64,000 nucleotides of DNA from Lysobacter_I brunescens (GCF_042677005.1 NZ_JBHTIF010000001.1:2356001-2420000); one strand, 5' to 3'; positions 38,834 to 48,377 are shown, counted from the stretch's first letter. The notes: a model not told the origin generated them from the letters alone. Numbers and translations are program-made.

Positions 38834-41800
38834 GCGTTCGGCCTCAGCGCGGTGAACAGGCCACGCGCGGCCTGCATCCGGGTGGCGGCATCGGGCAGGT
38901 CGAGGGTGATCTTCAGTTTGTCCGGGCCGTCCATGCGGTAGTGCTTCGGCTGGCCCTGGATCAGGCGGATCACCGACATCGGATCGACATGGGGCTTCTC
39001 GACGAACTGGATGCGGCCGCCGGTTGCGCCGAGGTCGAGCTTGCGCACGCCCAGTGCGGTGGCATCGAGCTTGAGTTCGGAGACCGCGAACAGATGCTTG
39101 GTGGCATCGGGCAGCAGGCCGAAGCGGTCGATCATCTCCACCTGCAGCTCGCGCAGCCTGTCGGCGTCGCGCGCGCTGCTGATGCGCTTGTACAGCGTCA
39201 GGCGCGTGTGCACGTCCGGCAGGTAATCCTCGGGGATCAAGGTCGGGATGTTCAGTTCGACGACGGCGCCGCGCTGCTCGTCGAGATCCAGGCCCAGCTG
39301 GTCCACGCCGGGCAGCTTGCCCTGCTTGATGCTGCGCACAGCGCGTTCCAGCAGTTCGGTGTACAGCGAGAAGCCGACCTCCGACATCTGGCCGCTCTGG
39401 TCCTCGCCGAGCAGTTCGCCCGCGCCGCGGATTTCCAGGTCGTGCGTGGACAGCGTGAAGCCCGCGCCGAGTTCGTCCATCGAGGCGATCGCTTCGAGGC
39501 GTTTCTTCGCGTCGGCGGTGATGCTGCGACCATCGGGCACGACGAGATAGGCATAGGCGCGATGGTGCGAACGACCGACGCGGCCGCGCAGCTGGTGCAG
39601 CTGCGCGAGGCCGAACTTGTCGGCGCGGTTGATGATGATGGTGTTGGCGTTCGGGATGTCGATGCCCGATTCCACGATCGTCGAGCACAGCAGCACGTTG
39701 AAACGCTGCTTGTGGAAGTCGAGCATCACCTTTTCCAGCTCGCGTTCGGGCATCTGGCCGTGGGCGATGCCGATGCGCGCGTCCGGCACCAGCGCTTCCA
39801 GTTCGCGCTGCATGCGGCCGATGCTTTCCACGTCGTTGTGCAGGAAGTAGACTTGGCCACCGCGCGCCAGCTCGCGCTGGAAGGCTTCGCGCAGCTGCTC
39901 GTCGTCCCAGGGCACGACGAAGGTCTGCACCGCGAGGCGGTGCGCGGGCGGCGTCGCGATGATCGACAGGTCGCGCAGGCCGGTCATCGCCATGTTCAGC
40001 GTGCGCGGAATCGGCGTCGCGGTCAGCGTGAGCAGATGCACGTCGGCGCGCAGCGCCTTCAATGCCTCCTTCTGGCGCACGCCGAAGCGCTGCTCTTCGT
40101 CGACGATGACCAGGCCGAGGTCCTTGAACTTCACATCCGGCTGCAGCAGGCGATGCGTGCCGACGATCACGTCGATGCGCCCGTCGGCGACCTTCTCCAG
40201 CTCGGCCTTGATCTCCTTGGTCGACTTGAAGCGCGACAGCACCTCGACCTTGAGCGGCCAGTCGGCGAAGCGATCGCGCATCGTCCGGTAGTGCTGCTCG
40301 GCGAGCAGGGTGGTCGGCACCAGCACCGCGACCTGCTTGCCGCTGATCGCCGCCGCGAAGGCCGCACGCACCGCGACCTCGGTCTTGCCGAAGCCCACGT
40401 CGCCGCAGACCACGCGATCCATCGGCCGCGAAGAGGACAGGTCGCGCAGCACCGCTTCGATCGCGGCGAGCTGGTCGGGCGTCTCCTCGAAGGGGAAGGT
40501 CGCCGCGAACGGTTCGTACACGGTGCGGTCGATGTCCAGCGCGAGGCCGGCGCGCGCGTGGCGTTTGGCCTGGATTTCGAGCAGTTCGGCGGCGACGTCG
40601 CGGACCTTCTCGGCGGCCTTCTTCTTCGCCTTGCTCCAGGCTTCGCCGCCCAGCGAGTGCAGCGGTGCAGTGTCGGGATTCGCGCCGGAGTAGCGGCTGA
40701 CCAGGTGCAGCTGCGTCACCGGCACGTACAGCCGGTCGCCCTTGGCGTATTCGATGTCGAGGTATTCGCCGGTCTGGCCGCCGGCCTCCAGCGTCACGAG
40801 TCCGCGATAGCGGCCGACACCGTGGTCCTCGTGCACCACCGGCGCGCCTTCGCTCAGTTCGCCGAGGTCGCGGATGATCGCTTCCGGCTCGCGGCCAGCG
40901 CGCTTGCGGCGGCGCGGCTGCGCGGCGCGCTCGGGGAAGAGCTGGCGCTCGGTCAGCACCGTCCACGGCGCGGCGTCGTCCACGGCGAAGCCGTTGTCCA
41001 GCGCCGCGACCACGATGCACAGCCGCTCGGCGGATGCCGCGAATTCGTCGAAGCGCGTCAGTACCTGCGCGCGCAGGTCGGCCGACTGCAGGATGTCGAT
41101 CAGCGCCTCGCGACGACCCGCGGAGTCGGCCGCGATCAGCACGCGGCCGGGATAGGCGCCGAGGAAGGATTTCAGCGCCGCCGCCGGTTCGGCGTCCTTT
41201 GCCATGAGCGGCAGGTCGGGCGCGGGCTGCGAGCCCAGCGGCAGGGCGTCGTCGCGGCGCGGATGCGCTTCGCCGCACAGTTCGATGCGCCGGCCTTCGT
41301 TGAGGCGTTCGCGCAGCGCGTCCGGCGGCAGGTACAGCTCGGCCGGCGGCAGCAGCGGGCGTTCGATGTCGTGCCGTCGTTGCTCGTAGCGATCGCCGGT
41401 GCTGCGCCAGAACTGGTCGGCGGCGTCCATCGCGCCATCGCCGAGCACCGGCATCGCGTTCGCGGGCAGGTAGTCGAACAGCGTCGCGGTCTTCTCGAAG
41501 AACAGCGGCAGGTAGTACTCGATGCCCGAGGTCGCGATGCCGGCCTTCAGGTCCTGGTACAGGCCGCTGCGCCGGGTGTCGATGTCGAAGCGGTCGCGCA
41601 GCGTCGAGAGCGCGCGCTCCAGCGCGCTGCCTTCCAGCGGCACCTCGCGGCCGGGCAGCATCTGCACGGACTGGTACTTCTCCAGCGAACGCTGGCTTTC
41701 CGGGTCGAAGGCGCGGATCGATTCGATCTCGTCGTCCAGCAGCTCGATGCGGTACGGCTCCTCGGCGCCCATCGGGTAGATGTCGAGCAGGCCGCCGCGC

Positions 41801-42312
41801 ACCGCGAAATCGCCCGGATCGAACACCTGCGGCACGTTGCGGTAACCCGCGCCTTCGAGGCGGCGCTTCTCGGCATCCATGTCCAGCCGGCGGCCGACCG
41901 CCACGTCGAAGCTGCCGCCGACGATGTGCGACAGCGGTGCGAGGCGCTGCATGAGCGTCTGCACCGGCACCACGACGACACCCTGTTTCAGCGTCGGCAG
42001 CCGGTGCAGCGCGGCGAGGCGCTGCGACACGATGTCCGGGTGCGGGCTGAACTGGTCGTAGGGCAGGGTTTCCCAGTCGGGAAAGGGCACCACGGGCACG
42101 GCGGCGAGATCGCCGATCAGCGTGCGCAGGTCGTGTTCGAGCTGGTGGGCGGCGTGGTTGTCGCGGGCGACGACCAGCAGCGGGCCGTCGTGCGCGCGGG
42201 CGACGCCGGCGAGGGTCCAGGCGAGGGCGCTGGGGCTGGCGGGCAGGCGCCACCAGGCGCGCGACTGGCCGGGCTTGGGCAGCAGGGCCGAGGAGGAAGC
42301 GGAAACGGGCAC
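38830..42312 (-). CDS. mfd: Transcription-repair coupling factor Mfd
   Basis: The 1160-residue protein removes stalled RNA polymerase from lesions and recruits UvrA. It has UvrB-like N-terminal modules, the RNA-polymerase interaction domain (APVVHEDHGVGRYRGLVTLE), the RecG-type motor with Walker A (GDVGFGKTEVA), DEEQRFG and the later motor motifs (SGIDIPNANTIIINRAD), and the C-terminal TRCF domain (GVDQLGLDLDEQRGA). Length matches the family. I take the GTG at 42312; a longer upstream frame lacks family similarity. Confidence 0.95.
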   Translation of the reverse strand: MPVSASSSALLPKPGQSRAWWRLPASPSALAWTLAGVARAHDGPLLVVARDNHAAHQLEHDLRTLIGDLAAVPVVPFPDWETLPYDQFSPHPDIVSQRLAALHRLPTLKQGVVVVPVQTLMQRLAPLSHIVGGSFDVAVGRRLDMDAEKRRLEGAGYRNVPQVFDPGDFAVRGGLLDIYPMGAEEPYRIELLDDEIESIRAFDPESQRSLEKYQSVQMLPGREVPLEGSALERALSTLRDRFDIDTRRSGLYQDLKAGIATSGIEYYLPLFFEKTATLFDYLPANAMPVLGDGAMDAADQFWRSTGDRYEQRRHDIERPLLPPAELYLPPDALRERLNEGRRIELCGEAHPRRDDALPLGSQPAPDLPLMAKDAEPAAALKSFLGAYPGRVLIAADSAGRREALIDILQSADLRAQVLTRFDEFAASAERLCIVVAALDNGFAVDDAAPWTVLTERQLFPERAAQPRRRKRAGREPEAIIRDLGELSEGAPVVHEDHGVGRYRGLVTLEAGGQTGEYLDIEYAKGDRLYVPVTQLHLVSRYSGANPDTAPLHSLGGEAWSKAKKKAAEKVRDVAAELLEIQAKRHARAGLALDIDRTVYEPFAATFPFEETPDQLAAIEAVLRDLSSSRPMDRVVCGDVGFGKTEVAVRAAFAAAISGKQVAVLVPTTLLAEQHYRTMRDRFADWPLKVEVLSRFKSTKEIKAELEKVADGRIDVIVGTHRLLQPDVKFKDLGLVIVDEEQRFGVRQKEALKALRADVHLLTLTATPIPRTLNMAMTGLRDLSIIATPPAHRLAVQTFVVPWDDEQLREAFQRELARGGQVYFLHNDVESIGRMQRELEALVPDARIGIAHGQMPERELEKVMLDFHKQRFNVLLCSTIVESGIDIPNANTIIINRADKFGLAQLHQLRGRVGRSHHRAYAYLVVPDGRSITADAKKRLEAIASMDELGAGFTLSTHDLEIRGAGELLGEDQSGQMSEVGFSLYTELLERAVRSIKQGKLPGVDQLGLDLDEQRGAVVELNIPTLIPEDYLPDVHTRLTLYKRISSARDADRLRELQVEMIDRFGLLPDATKHLFAVSELKLDATALGVRKLDLGATGGRIQFVEKPHVDPMSVIRLIQGQPKHYRMDGPDKLKITLDLPDAATRMQAARGLFTALRPNA

Positions 42313-42513
42313 GTGCGGATGGGGGCGGGATTTCCGGTGGGCCGCTAGGTTAGAGCGTGCGACCGGCATTGTCACAGGCAGGCGCTGCCGGGAACGGGCC
42401 TGTTGCCGGCGGACGCGGACAGGCAGGCGGGGCGCGCGCTCTGCCATGATGGCGACGCCGGCGCTGCGCCGGTCGATCCCGTCGAGCCGGGACGCGGGGC
42501 GCCAGGCCGGCGG

Positions 42514-42529
42514 GATGGATGCATCCATC
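42514..42529. promoter_or_regulatory. Perfect 16-base palindrome GATGGATGCATCCATC
   Basis: An uninterrupted dyad lies 31 bases before the small secreted-protein gene at 42561 and in the divergent gap with mfd. It may be an operator, although chance cannot be excluded. Confidence 0.4.
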
Positions 42530-42560
42530 ACCCGTTCGCCCCCATCACAAGGAGTAGACA

Positions 42561-42827
42561 GTGAAGGCAAGTCTCCGGATTCCGTTCGTTCGTCGCGTGC
42601 TGCTGACCGGCACGTTCGCCGCGGTGCTGTCGGCCTCGGCCGCGGCGCTGGCCTACTGGCCCTGGGAAACGATCACCGTCACCAGCCACTACGATGCCAA
42701 CGGCGCGCTCGTCGGCGTGGAGGCGGTCGGTGCCTGCGGTTTCCCGCTGGTCGGGGAGCGTGGCGCCACCAGCAGCCAGCAGACCTACACCTGCGACGAT
42801 CTCGACGAGATCCCGCTGCCGTTCTGA
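42561..42827 (+). CDS. Small exported protein of unknown function
   Basis: The 88-residue product has a signal peptide (VLLTGTFAAVLSASAAALA). The mature peptide is about 55 residues with two Cys (GACGFP and TYTCDD) and an acidic end. I do not recognise a family; small exported peptides of this kind are common in the group. GTG start at 42561 with AGGAG 6 bases upstream. It stands alone, with its own intergenic region carrying a palindrome. Confidence 0.6.
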   Translation: MKASLRIPFVRRVLLTGTFAAVLSASAAALAYWPWETITVTSHYDANGALVGVEAVGACGFPLVGERGATSSQQTYTCDDLDEIPLPF

Positions 42828-42872
42828 GGGACGTGCCGGGCCGGGCCGCATGCCTGGCCCGGCATGACGGCT

Positions 42873-43439
42873 TCAGGCGTCGCCGGACTGTTTCGCGGCA
42901 GGTGCGCGCAGGTCCAGGCTCACGCGCACCAGGCCGGGGTCTTCTGCGTGCTCGCGATGGAAGCCCAGCGACAGCGCCAGCGCGATCATCGCGGTGTTGT
43001 GCTCCAGCACGTCGCCGTAGAGCCGGTCCAGGCCCTTGCGCCGGGCCCATCGCACCAGCCGGCGCATCAGGTGCCGTCCCAGGCCCATGCCGCTGATGAA
43101 GTGGCTCACGAGGATGGCGAATTCGGCCTCCCGCGTGCCCGGCGTGATCGCGACCCGGGCCACCGCGCCGATCAGCGCCTCGCCTGGCGGGTAGGGTTCG
43201 GCGGCGACGAGGGCGAATTCGGTCTCCGGATCGGGTTTCGCCAGCCGCGCGGCGGTTTCCGGCGTCAGTTCCTTGATCGCATAGAGAAACCGCTGGCGGA
43301 TCTCTTCGGGATGCAGGAGCGCGAACCCGGCGCGCAGCACTTCCGCGTCTTCGGGGCGGATCGGACGGATCAGCACCTCGCGGCCGTTGGGCAGCCGCTT
43401 GTGTTCGTGCCAGGGCGGGAGACGGTCTCCGGTCTTCAC
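42873..43439 (-). CDS. GNAT N-acetyltransferase
   Basis: The 188-residue protein has a typical N-terminal strand and helix (LIRPIRPEDAEVLRAGF) and the CoA-binding motif (VSHFISGMGLGRHLMRRLVRWARRKG), then HNTAMIALALSLGFHRE. It resembles the acetyltransferase domain seen at the end of protein-acetyltransferase (Pat-like) enzymes, but here it stands alone. Substrate unknown. The start is GTG at 43439, diverging from the YjbR gene 42 bases away. Confidence 0.78.
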   Translation of the reverse strand: MKTGDRLPPWHEHKRLPNGREVLIRPIRPEDAEVLRAGFALLHPEEIRQRFLYAIKELTPETAARLAKPDPETEFALVAAEPYPPGEALIGAVARVAITPGTREAEFAILVSHFISGMGLGRHLMRRLVRWARRKGLDRLYGDVLEHNTAMIALALSLGFHREHAEDPGLVRVSLDLRAPAAKQSGDA

Positions 43440-43481
43440 GCGGGCATCTTCGCACAGTCGGTCCGGCGGTATGCTCTGCGC

Positions 43482-43844
43482 ATGAACAGCAAGCAACTGC
43501 GCGCATGGGTCGGTGCCTGGCCCGGCGTCACCGAAGACATCAAGTGGGACACCAATCGCGTGTTCTCGGTCGGCGGGAAGATGTTCTGCGTGATCGACGC
43601 CTCGCCGGCAGACGAGAACGCCAGCGGTGGATTGAGCTTCAAGGTCGACGACGACCGCTTCCTCGAACTCACCGACCGCCCGGGCATCCTCCCTGCGCCC
43701 TACCTGGCACGCGCGAAGTGGATCTGCCTCGCCGAGCCCGGTGCGATGCGCGATGCCGAGCTGAAGCCCCTGCTGCGCCGCAGCTACGAGCTGGTGAGCG
43801 CGAAGCTGACGAAGGCGAAGCAGCGCGAACTCGGCGAGGGTTGA
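43482..43844 (+). CDS. MmcQ/YjbR family protein
   Basis: The 120-residue protein has the CyaY-like fold pattern of YjbR proteins: an N-terminal helix (LRAWVGAWPGVTEDIKW), the core strands (RVFSVGGKMFCVID) and LPAPYLARAKWICL, then LLRRSYELVSAKL. A DNA-binding role is suggested for the family from structure only. It is followed by repeat DNA. Confidence 0.83.
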   Translation: MNSKQLRAWVGAWPGVTEDIKWDTNRVFSVGGKMFCVIDASPADENASGGLSFKVDDDRFLELTDRPGILPAPYLARAKWICLAEPGAMRDAELKPLLRRSYELVSAKLTKAKQRELGEG

Positions 43845-43873
43845 TCCGCACCGCGTGCATCTCTGCTTTTGCA

Positions 43874-43982
43874 CAGCGGATCGAAGATCCGCTGCAGGCT
43901 TCCCGCGAGCCTTTGAATCTGCGGTTGCGGTGGTGGGGCGAGCTTCGGTGAGGCTGCAGCGGAGTTGCGCTCCGCTCTGCAG
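43874..43982. repeat. Two small inverted repeats downstream of yjbR-like gene
   Basis: cagcggatc-gaa-gatccgctg (43874-43894) and a second palindrome around tgcagcggagttgcgctccgctctgca (about 43955-43981) lie in the 145-base gap before the convergent DMT gene. The second recalls the GCGGAGC..GCTCCGC element at 19365. Confidence 0.6.
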
Positions 43983-43989
43983 AACCGTG

Positions 43990-44337
43990 TCACTCCAGGA
44001 AGATCAGCCATGCGGCGACCACGATCAGGCCGAAGCCGGCCCAGTGGTTCCACTTCAGGGGCTGGTCGAGGAACCACGCCGAGAACCCGGCGAAGACCAG
44101 CAGGGTGATCACTTCCTGCATGCCCTTGAGCTGGGGCGCCGAGTAGACCGCGCTGCCCCAGCGGTTGGCCGGGACCATCAGCATGTACTCGAACAGTGCG
44201 ATGCCCCAGCTCGCTGCGATGGCGACCGGCAGCGGCGAGGACTTGTACTTGAGGTGCCCGTACCAGGCGAAGGTCATGAAGATGTTCGAGCACAGCAGCA
44301 GGACGATGGGCAGCAGGCGATCCAGGGGCAGGGACAT
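43990..44337 (-). CDS. DMT family small transporter-like protein (DUF486)
   Basis: The 115-residue protein has four hydrophobic spans and the DUF486 pattern FMTFAWYGHLKYK, WGIALFEYMLMVPANR and NHWAGFGLIVVAAWLIFLE. Proteins of this family are single-domain relatives of the drug/metabolite transporters; no substrate is known. It diverges from the macA-like operon. Confidence 0.82.
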   Translation of the reverse strand: MSLPLDRLLPIVLLLCSNIFMTFAWYGHLKYKSSPLPVAIAASWGIALFEYMLMVPANRWGSAVYSAPQLKGMQEVITLLVFAGFSAWFLDQPLKWNHWAGFGLIVVAAWLIFLE

Positions 44338-44559
44338 GGGGGGCTCTTCGTGGAGGGGGCGTTGCGGGCTTTGGCGGCACGCTGGGCCGCACAGTGAACG
44401 TGCGATGATGCGCGGCCATGTCCGGACCGCCAAGGCCGACCGTGCGGATGCCGTCGCAACCCGCCATGCCGGGAACCCGGCGCGCGCATGCCCGGTCAAC
44501 CACTGGCGCCCCGGTGCGTTCCCGACCACTCGATCCGCGTCCGCAGACCCCAGCCGCCC

Positions 44560-46059
44560 ATGCCCGCACAACGCAAACGCCCGCTTGCCCTGATCATCGT
44601 CCCCGTCGTCGTCGCTCTCGCCGCTGCCGGGTGGTACTGGAAGGGCCGGGGAGGCGACGAGGCGCAGAAATTCCGCACCGCTGCAGTCGAGCAGGGCGAC
44701 ATCCGCGTCGCGATCTCGGCCACCGGCAACCTCAGCGCGCTGTCCACGGTCGACGTGGGCAGCGAGGTGTCCGGCAAGGTGACCGAGGTGCTGGTCGACT
44801 TCAACGACCGCGTCGAGAAGGGCCAGGTCATCGCCCGCATCGATCCCGACACCTTCGAGGCCCAGATCGAACAGGGCAATGCGGCCATCGCCAACGCACG
44901 CGCCAGCCTGCAGACCGCGCGCGCCAACCTCCGCAACGCCGAACTCGACTACGGCCGCAAGGCCGAACTGGTCGGCCAGAAGCTGATCGCACGCGGCGAC
45001 CTCGACCAGGCCCTGGCGGCGCGCGACCAGGCGCGTGCCCAGGTCGCCTCGGCCGAGGCGCAGATCCGCCAGCAGACCGCATCGGCGCAGAACGCCCATC
45101 TCAACCTCGCCCGTACCGTCATCCGCTCGCCGGTCAACGGCGTGGTGCTGGCGCGTTCGGTGGAACCCGGTCAGACCGTCGCCGCCAGCCTGCAGGCGCC
45201 GGTGCTGTTCAAGATCGCCGAGGACCTGTCGCAGATGGAGATCGTCCTCGCCGTCGACGAATCCGACATTGGCCAGGTCAAGCCGGCGCAGGCCGTCAGC
45301 TTCACCGTCGATGCCTTCCCGGATCGCCGTTTCAAGGGCCAGGTGCGCCAGGTGCGCCTGTCGTCCACCAACACCAGCAACGTCATCACCTATCCGGTGG
45401 TGGTGTCGGTCGACAACAGCGACCAGACCCTGCTGCCGGGCATGACCGCGAACGCCGAGATCGAAGTCAGCCGTCGCGACAACGTCCTGAAGGTGCCGAA
45501 CGCCGCAATGCGCTTCAAGCCGCCGGTCGACGAGGCTGCAGCCGAGCAGCAACAGGGCGCGCAGCGCGGCGGCGGCATGAGCGACGAACTGCCGAAGCTC
45601 GTCGCGACGCTGAAGCTCGATGTGAACCAGCAGGCCGCGTTCGACGCGGCGCTGGCGAAGATGCGCGAACGCATCGCCGCGCGCACCGCCGCGCCGCCGC
45701 AGGGCAGCAATGCGCCGAACCTGTTCGGCCGTGGCCCCGGCGGTCCGCAGTCCGGCGGCAACCGTGGCGCCGGCAACGCCAGCGGCGCGATGCGCCAGCG
45801 CATGCTCGAACGCTTCAACCAGCAGTTCGGCGAGTTCCGCGCCACCCTGCGCGACGACCAGCGTGCGCAGTGGGAGCGTGCCGTCAACGAACTGATCGGC
45901 GCGCGCCGTGCCCCGGTCTACGTGCTCGCGGAGGGCAAGCCCAAGCCGGTCCTGGTCCGCGTGGGCGCCTCCGATGGCAGCAGCACCGAGATCATCGGCG
46001 ACCTGAAGCCCGGCGACCAGGTGATCGTCGGCGTGCAGGCGGCGGAGCCGGCCAAGTGA
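44560..46059 (+). CDS. macA: MacA-like periplasmic adaptor with a helical insertion
   Basis: The 499-residue membrane-fusion protein has an N-terminal anchor (PLALIIVPVVVALAAAGWYW), a biotinyl-lipoyl-like domain (VGSEVSGKVTEVLVDFNDRVEKGQVIARID), a long helical hairpin (about 100-190), the return half (RSPVNGVVLARSVEPGQTV) and the barrel. Usual MacA proteins go from the barrel straight to the membrane-proximal domain. Here residues about 323-449 form an added module: two helical segments (LKLDVNQQAAFDAALAKMRE and MLERFNQQFGEFRATLRDDQ) joined by a Gly-rich loop, like CpxP/Spy-type helical proteins. It works with the ATPase and permease that follow. The start at 44560 fits the anchor. Confidence 0.85.
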   Translation: MPAQRKRPLALIIVPVVVALAAAGWYWKGRGGDEAQKFRTAAVEQGDIRVAISATGNLSALSTVDVGSEVSGKVTEVLVDFNDRVEKGQVIARIDPDTFEAQIEQGNAAIANARASLQTARANLRNAELDYGRKAELVGQKLIARGDLDQALAARDQARAQVASAEAQIRQQTASAQNAHLNLARTVIRSPVNGVVLARSVEPGQTVAASLQAPVLFKIAEDLSQMEIVLAVDESDIGQVKPAQAVSFTVDAFPDRRFKGQVRQVRLSSTNTSNVITYPVVVSVDNSDQTLLPGMTANAEIEVSRRDNVLKVPNAAMRFKPPVDEAAAEQQQGAQRGGGMSDELPKLVATLKLDVNQQAAFDAALAKMRERIAARTAAPPQGSNAPNLFGRGPGGPQSGGNRGAGNASGAMRQRMLERFNQQFGEFRATLRDDQRAQWERAVNELIGARRAPVYVLAEGKPKPVLVRVGASDGSSTEIIGDLKPGDQVIVGVQAAEPAK

Positions 46060-46811
46060 GTGCAGTCGTCGCCAATCCGGCCGCGCGCCCGGCCGCGCAT
46101 CCGGTCATCGAAACGCGCGCGCTCAGCAAGGTCTATTCGCAGGGCACCGAAGCCGAGGTCGTCGCGCTCAAGGGCATCGACCTGCGCATCGAGCATGGCG
46201 AGTTCGTCGCGATCATGGGGCCGTCGGGCTCGGGCAAGTCGACGCTGATGAACCTGATCGGCTGTCTCGACACGCCATCGTCGGGCACCTATCTGTGCGA
46301 TGGCGTCGATGTCGCCACGCTCGATGCCGAGGAGCGCGCGGTCCTGCGTCGCGACAAGATCGGTTTCGTGTTCCAGGGCTTCAACCTGCTGGCGCGGATG
46401 AGCGCGCTGGACAACGTGGCGATGCCGCTGAGCTATGCGCGCACGCCGGTCGCCGAGCGTCGCCGTCGCGCGTCCGAGGCGCTGGCCGCGGTCGGTCTGG
46501 GCGAGCGCATGCACCACAAACCCAGCGAGCTGTCCGGCGGCCAGCAGCAGCGCGTGGCGATCGCGCGCGCACTGATCCACCAGCCGCCGATCATCATGGC
46601 CGACGAGCCGACCGGTGCGCTCGATTCGCGCACCGGGCAGGAGATCCTCGCCCTGTTCGAGCGCCTGCGCAGCGAAGGCCACACGATCATCCTCATCACC
46701 CACGATGCCGAAGTCGCCGCGCACGCGAACCGCACCTGCGTCATGCGCGACGGCGAGCTGCACGACAGCGATCCGCAGGCCGGCCACGCGCACGTGGAGG
46801 CGAAGGCATGA
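46056..46811 (+). CDS. MacB-type ABC transporter ATPase subunit
   Basis: The 251-residue ATPase has Walker A GPSGSGKSTLMNLIG, signature LSGGQQQRVAIARALIHQP, Walker B IIMADEPTGALD and the switch His (LITHDAEVAAHA). In E. coli MacB the ATPase and permease are one chain; here they are separate, as is usual for many MacB-like systems. The GTG start lies on the macA stop (GTGA), and its own stop overlaps the permease ATG. Confidence 0.9.
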   Translation: MSAVVANPAARPAAHPVIETRALSKVYSQGTEAEVVALKGIDLRIEHGEFVAIMGPSGSGKSTLMNLIGCLDTPSSGTYLCDGVDVATLDAEERAVLRRDKIGFVFQGFNLLARMSALDNVAMPLSYARTPVAERRRRASEALAAVGLGERMHHKPSELSGGQQQRVAIARALIHQPPIIMADEPTGALDSRTGQEILALFERLRSEGHTIILITHDAEVAAHANRTCVMRDGELHDSDPQAGHAHVEAKA

Positions 46812-48073
46812 GCGCCGCACACGCCTCTCCAGCAGGCGGCATGACCCTGCTCGAAGTGCTGCGCACCGCCGTGCACGCGCTGCGCGGCAACTGGCTGCGC
46901 AGCGCGCTGACCTCGCTGGGCGTGATCATCGGCATCGCTGCGGTCATCGTCATGGTCTCGGTCGGCCAGGGCACGCAGGCGGAGATCGAGAAGATCGTCT
47001 CCGGCCTCGGCTCGCAGCGACTGGACATCAATCCCGGCGCCGGCCGCGGCTTCGGCGGCGTGCGCACCGGCAGCGGCAATTTCTTCACGCTCACCGAAGA
47101 AGACGCCGATGCGATCCGCCGCGAAGTGCCCGGCGTGCAGTACGTCAGCTCGCTGCTGCGCGGCGGCTCGCAGGTGATCTATGCCGAGAACAACTGGTCG
47201 ACGAGTTGGCAGGGCGTCGAGCCGGACTGGTTCGCGATCAACGGCTGGGAGATCGCCAGCGGCCCGGGCTTCGAGTCCGGCGACTACGGCGGCGGCAAGT
47301 CCGCGATCATCGGAGAGACCGTGCGCCGCGAGCTGTTCGGCGAGGAAGAGGCGGTCGGCCAGACCATCCGCATCGGCCGCGTGCCGTTCACCGTGGTCGG
47401 CACGCTCAAGTCGAAAGGGCAGGGCGGTTTCGGCCAGGATCAGGACGACCTGGTGGTGATTCCCCTGGAGACCGCGCGCCGTCGCATGAACACCAACAGT
47501 TTCCTCTCCGCCGGGTCTGTCCAGCAGATCGCGGTCGGCGTGTCGGATCCGGACGCGCTGTCGACCGCGCAGGCCGAGATCGAAGCCCTGCTGCGCCAGC
47601 GCCACAAGATCCAGCCTGGTGCCGAGGACGATTTCAACGTGCGCAACCTCGCCGAGATCGTCGCGACGCGCACGCAGACGACCAAGCTGATGTCGTGGCT
47701 GCTCGGCGCGGTCGCCGGCATTTCGCTGATCGTCGGCGGCATCGGCATCATGAACATCATGCTGGTGTCGGTGACCGAGCGCATCCGCGAGATCGGCCTG
47801 CGCATGGCCGTGGGCGCGGGCCCGCGCGACATCCGTCGCCAGTTCCTCGCCGAGGCCATGCTGATTTCGCTCATCGGCGGCATCATCGGCATCGCGATCG
47901 GCGTGGTCGGCGCGCTCGCGGTCAGCAAGATCGGCGCGCTGCCGGTCGCGCTGAACAGCCAGGTCATCGGTCTCGCTGCCGGCTTCTCCATCGCCACCGG
48001 CCTGTTCTTCGGCTACTACCCGGCCAGCAAGGCCGCGAAGCTCGACCCGATCGAGGCGCTGCGGCAGCAGTAG
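46808..48073 (+). CDS. MacB-type ABC transporter permease subunit
   Basis: The 421-residue permease has one N-terminal span (LTSLGVIIGIAAVIVMVSVGQG), a large periplasmic domain (about 50-285) and three C-terminal spans beginning LLGAVAGISLIVGGIGIMNIMLVSVTERIREIGLRMAVGA, the MacB/FtsX signature. With the adaptor and an outer-membrane channel (TolC-like, not in the window) it would drive export of peptides, lipids or drugs from the periplasm. It ends the three-gene operon. Confidence 0.9.
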   Translation: MSAAHASPAGGMTLLEVLRTAVHALRGNWLRSALTSLGVIIGIAAVIVMVSVGQGTQAEIEKIVSGLGSQRLDINPGAGRGFGGVRTGSGNFFTLTEEDADAIRREVPGVQYVSSLLRGGSQVIYAENNWSTSWQGVEPDWFAINGWEIASGPGFESGDYGGGKSAIIGETVRRELFGEEEAVGQTIRIGRVPFTVVGTLKSKGQGGFGQDQDDLVVIPLETARRRMNTNSFLSAGSVQQIAVGVSDPDALSTAQAEIEALLRQRHKIQPGAEDDFNVRNLAEIVATRTQTTKLMSWLLGAVAGISLIVGGIGIMNIMLVSVTERIREIGLRMAVGAGPRDIRRQFLAEAMLISLIGGIIGIAIGVVGALAVSKIGALPVALNSQVIGLAAGFSIATGLFFGYYPASKAAKLDPIEALRQQ

Positions 48074-48254
48074 GCCCCGTGGCACGGACGCGACCCGCAC
48101 GACCGCTGGGTACGCGGTATGCGCACCGCGTGGAGAGACCTCCACGCGGCCCGCGCACGAGACAGCCCTTCATCTGTTCCGGGCGGACATGACAATCGCG
48201 CATGAGCCCATTCAGGGGCTTGCCAGCATCCCGGGGCCGGGTTACGGTGAGCCA

Positions 48255-48353
48255 ATGACCTGCCGTCTCGCCCGCCTCAATAATCGCCTGAACAACCGCA
48301 ATAACAATTGCGGCGAATCCGTGCGCGCGAGGCGAAACGGCGACCAGGCATAA
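48255..48353 (+). CDS. Candidate asparagine-rich leader peptide for asnB attenuation
   Basis: A 32-codon ORF begins with ATG at 48255 (GGTGA 4 bases upstream). Codons 9-18 encode NNRLNNRNNN: seven asparagine codons in ten, in a genome where AAT/AAC runs are otherwise rare. It ends with TAA at 48351-48353, 91 bases before asnB, which makes asparagine. This is the form of a transcription-attenuation leader, in which ribosome stalling at Asn codons reports shortage of charged tRNA-Asn. The run overlaps a small hairpin (ccgcaa-taacaa-ttgcgg, 48296-48313). An in-frame ATG at 48189 could give a longer version. Function is inferred; the sequence pattern is direct. Confidence 0.65.
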   Translation: MTCRLARLNNRLNNRNNNCGESVRARRNGDQA

Positions 48354-48377
48354 GATCCAGCAACACCGCCCAGTCCC

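Noticed and set aside
38834..42253. Long minus-strand frame fused ahead of the histidine phosphatase
   Set aside because: It is mfd read in another frame; the phosphatase has its own ATG and lipobox at 38833.
48189..48254. Longer version of the Asn leader starting at ATG 48189
   Set aside because: It is in frame and possible, but the residues before 48255 add no feature; the shorter ATG has a ribosome-site-like GGTGA. Kept only as an alternative.
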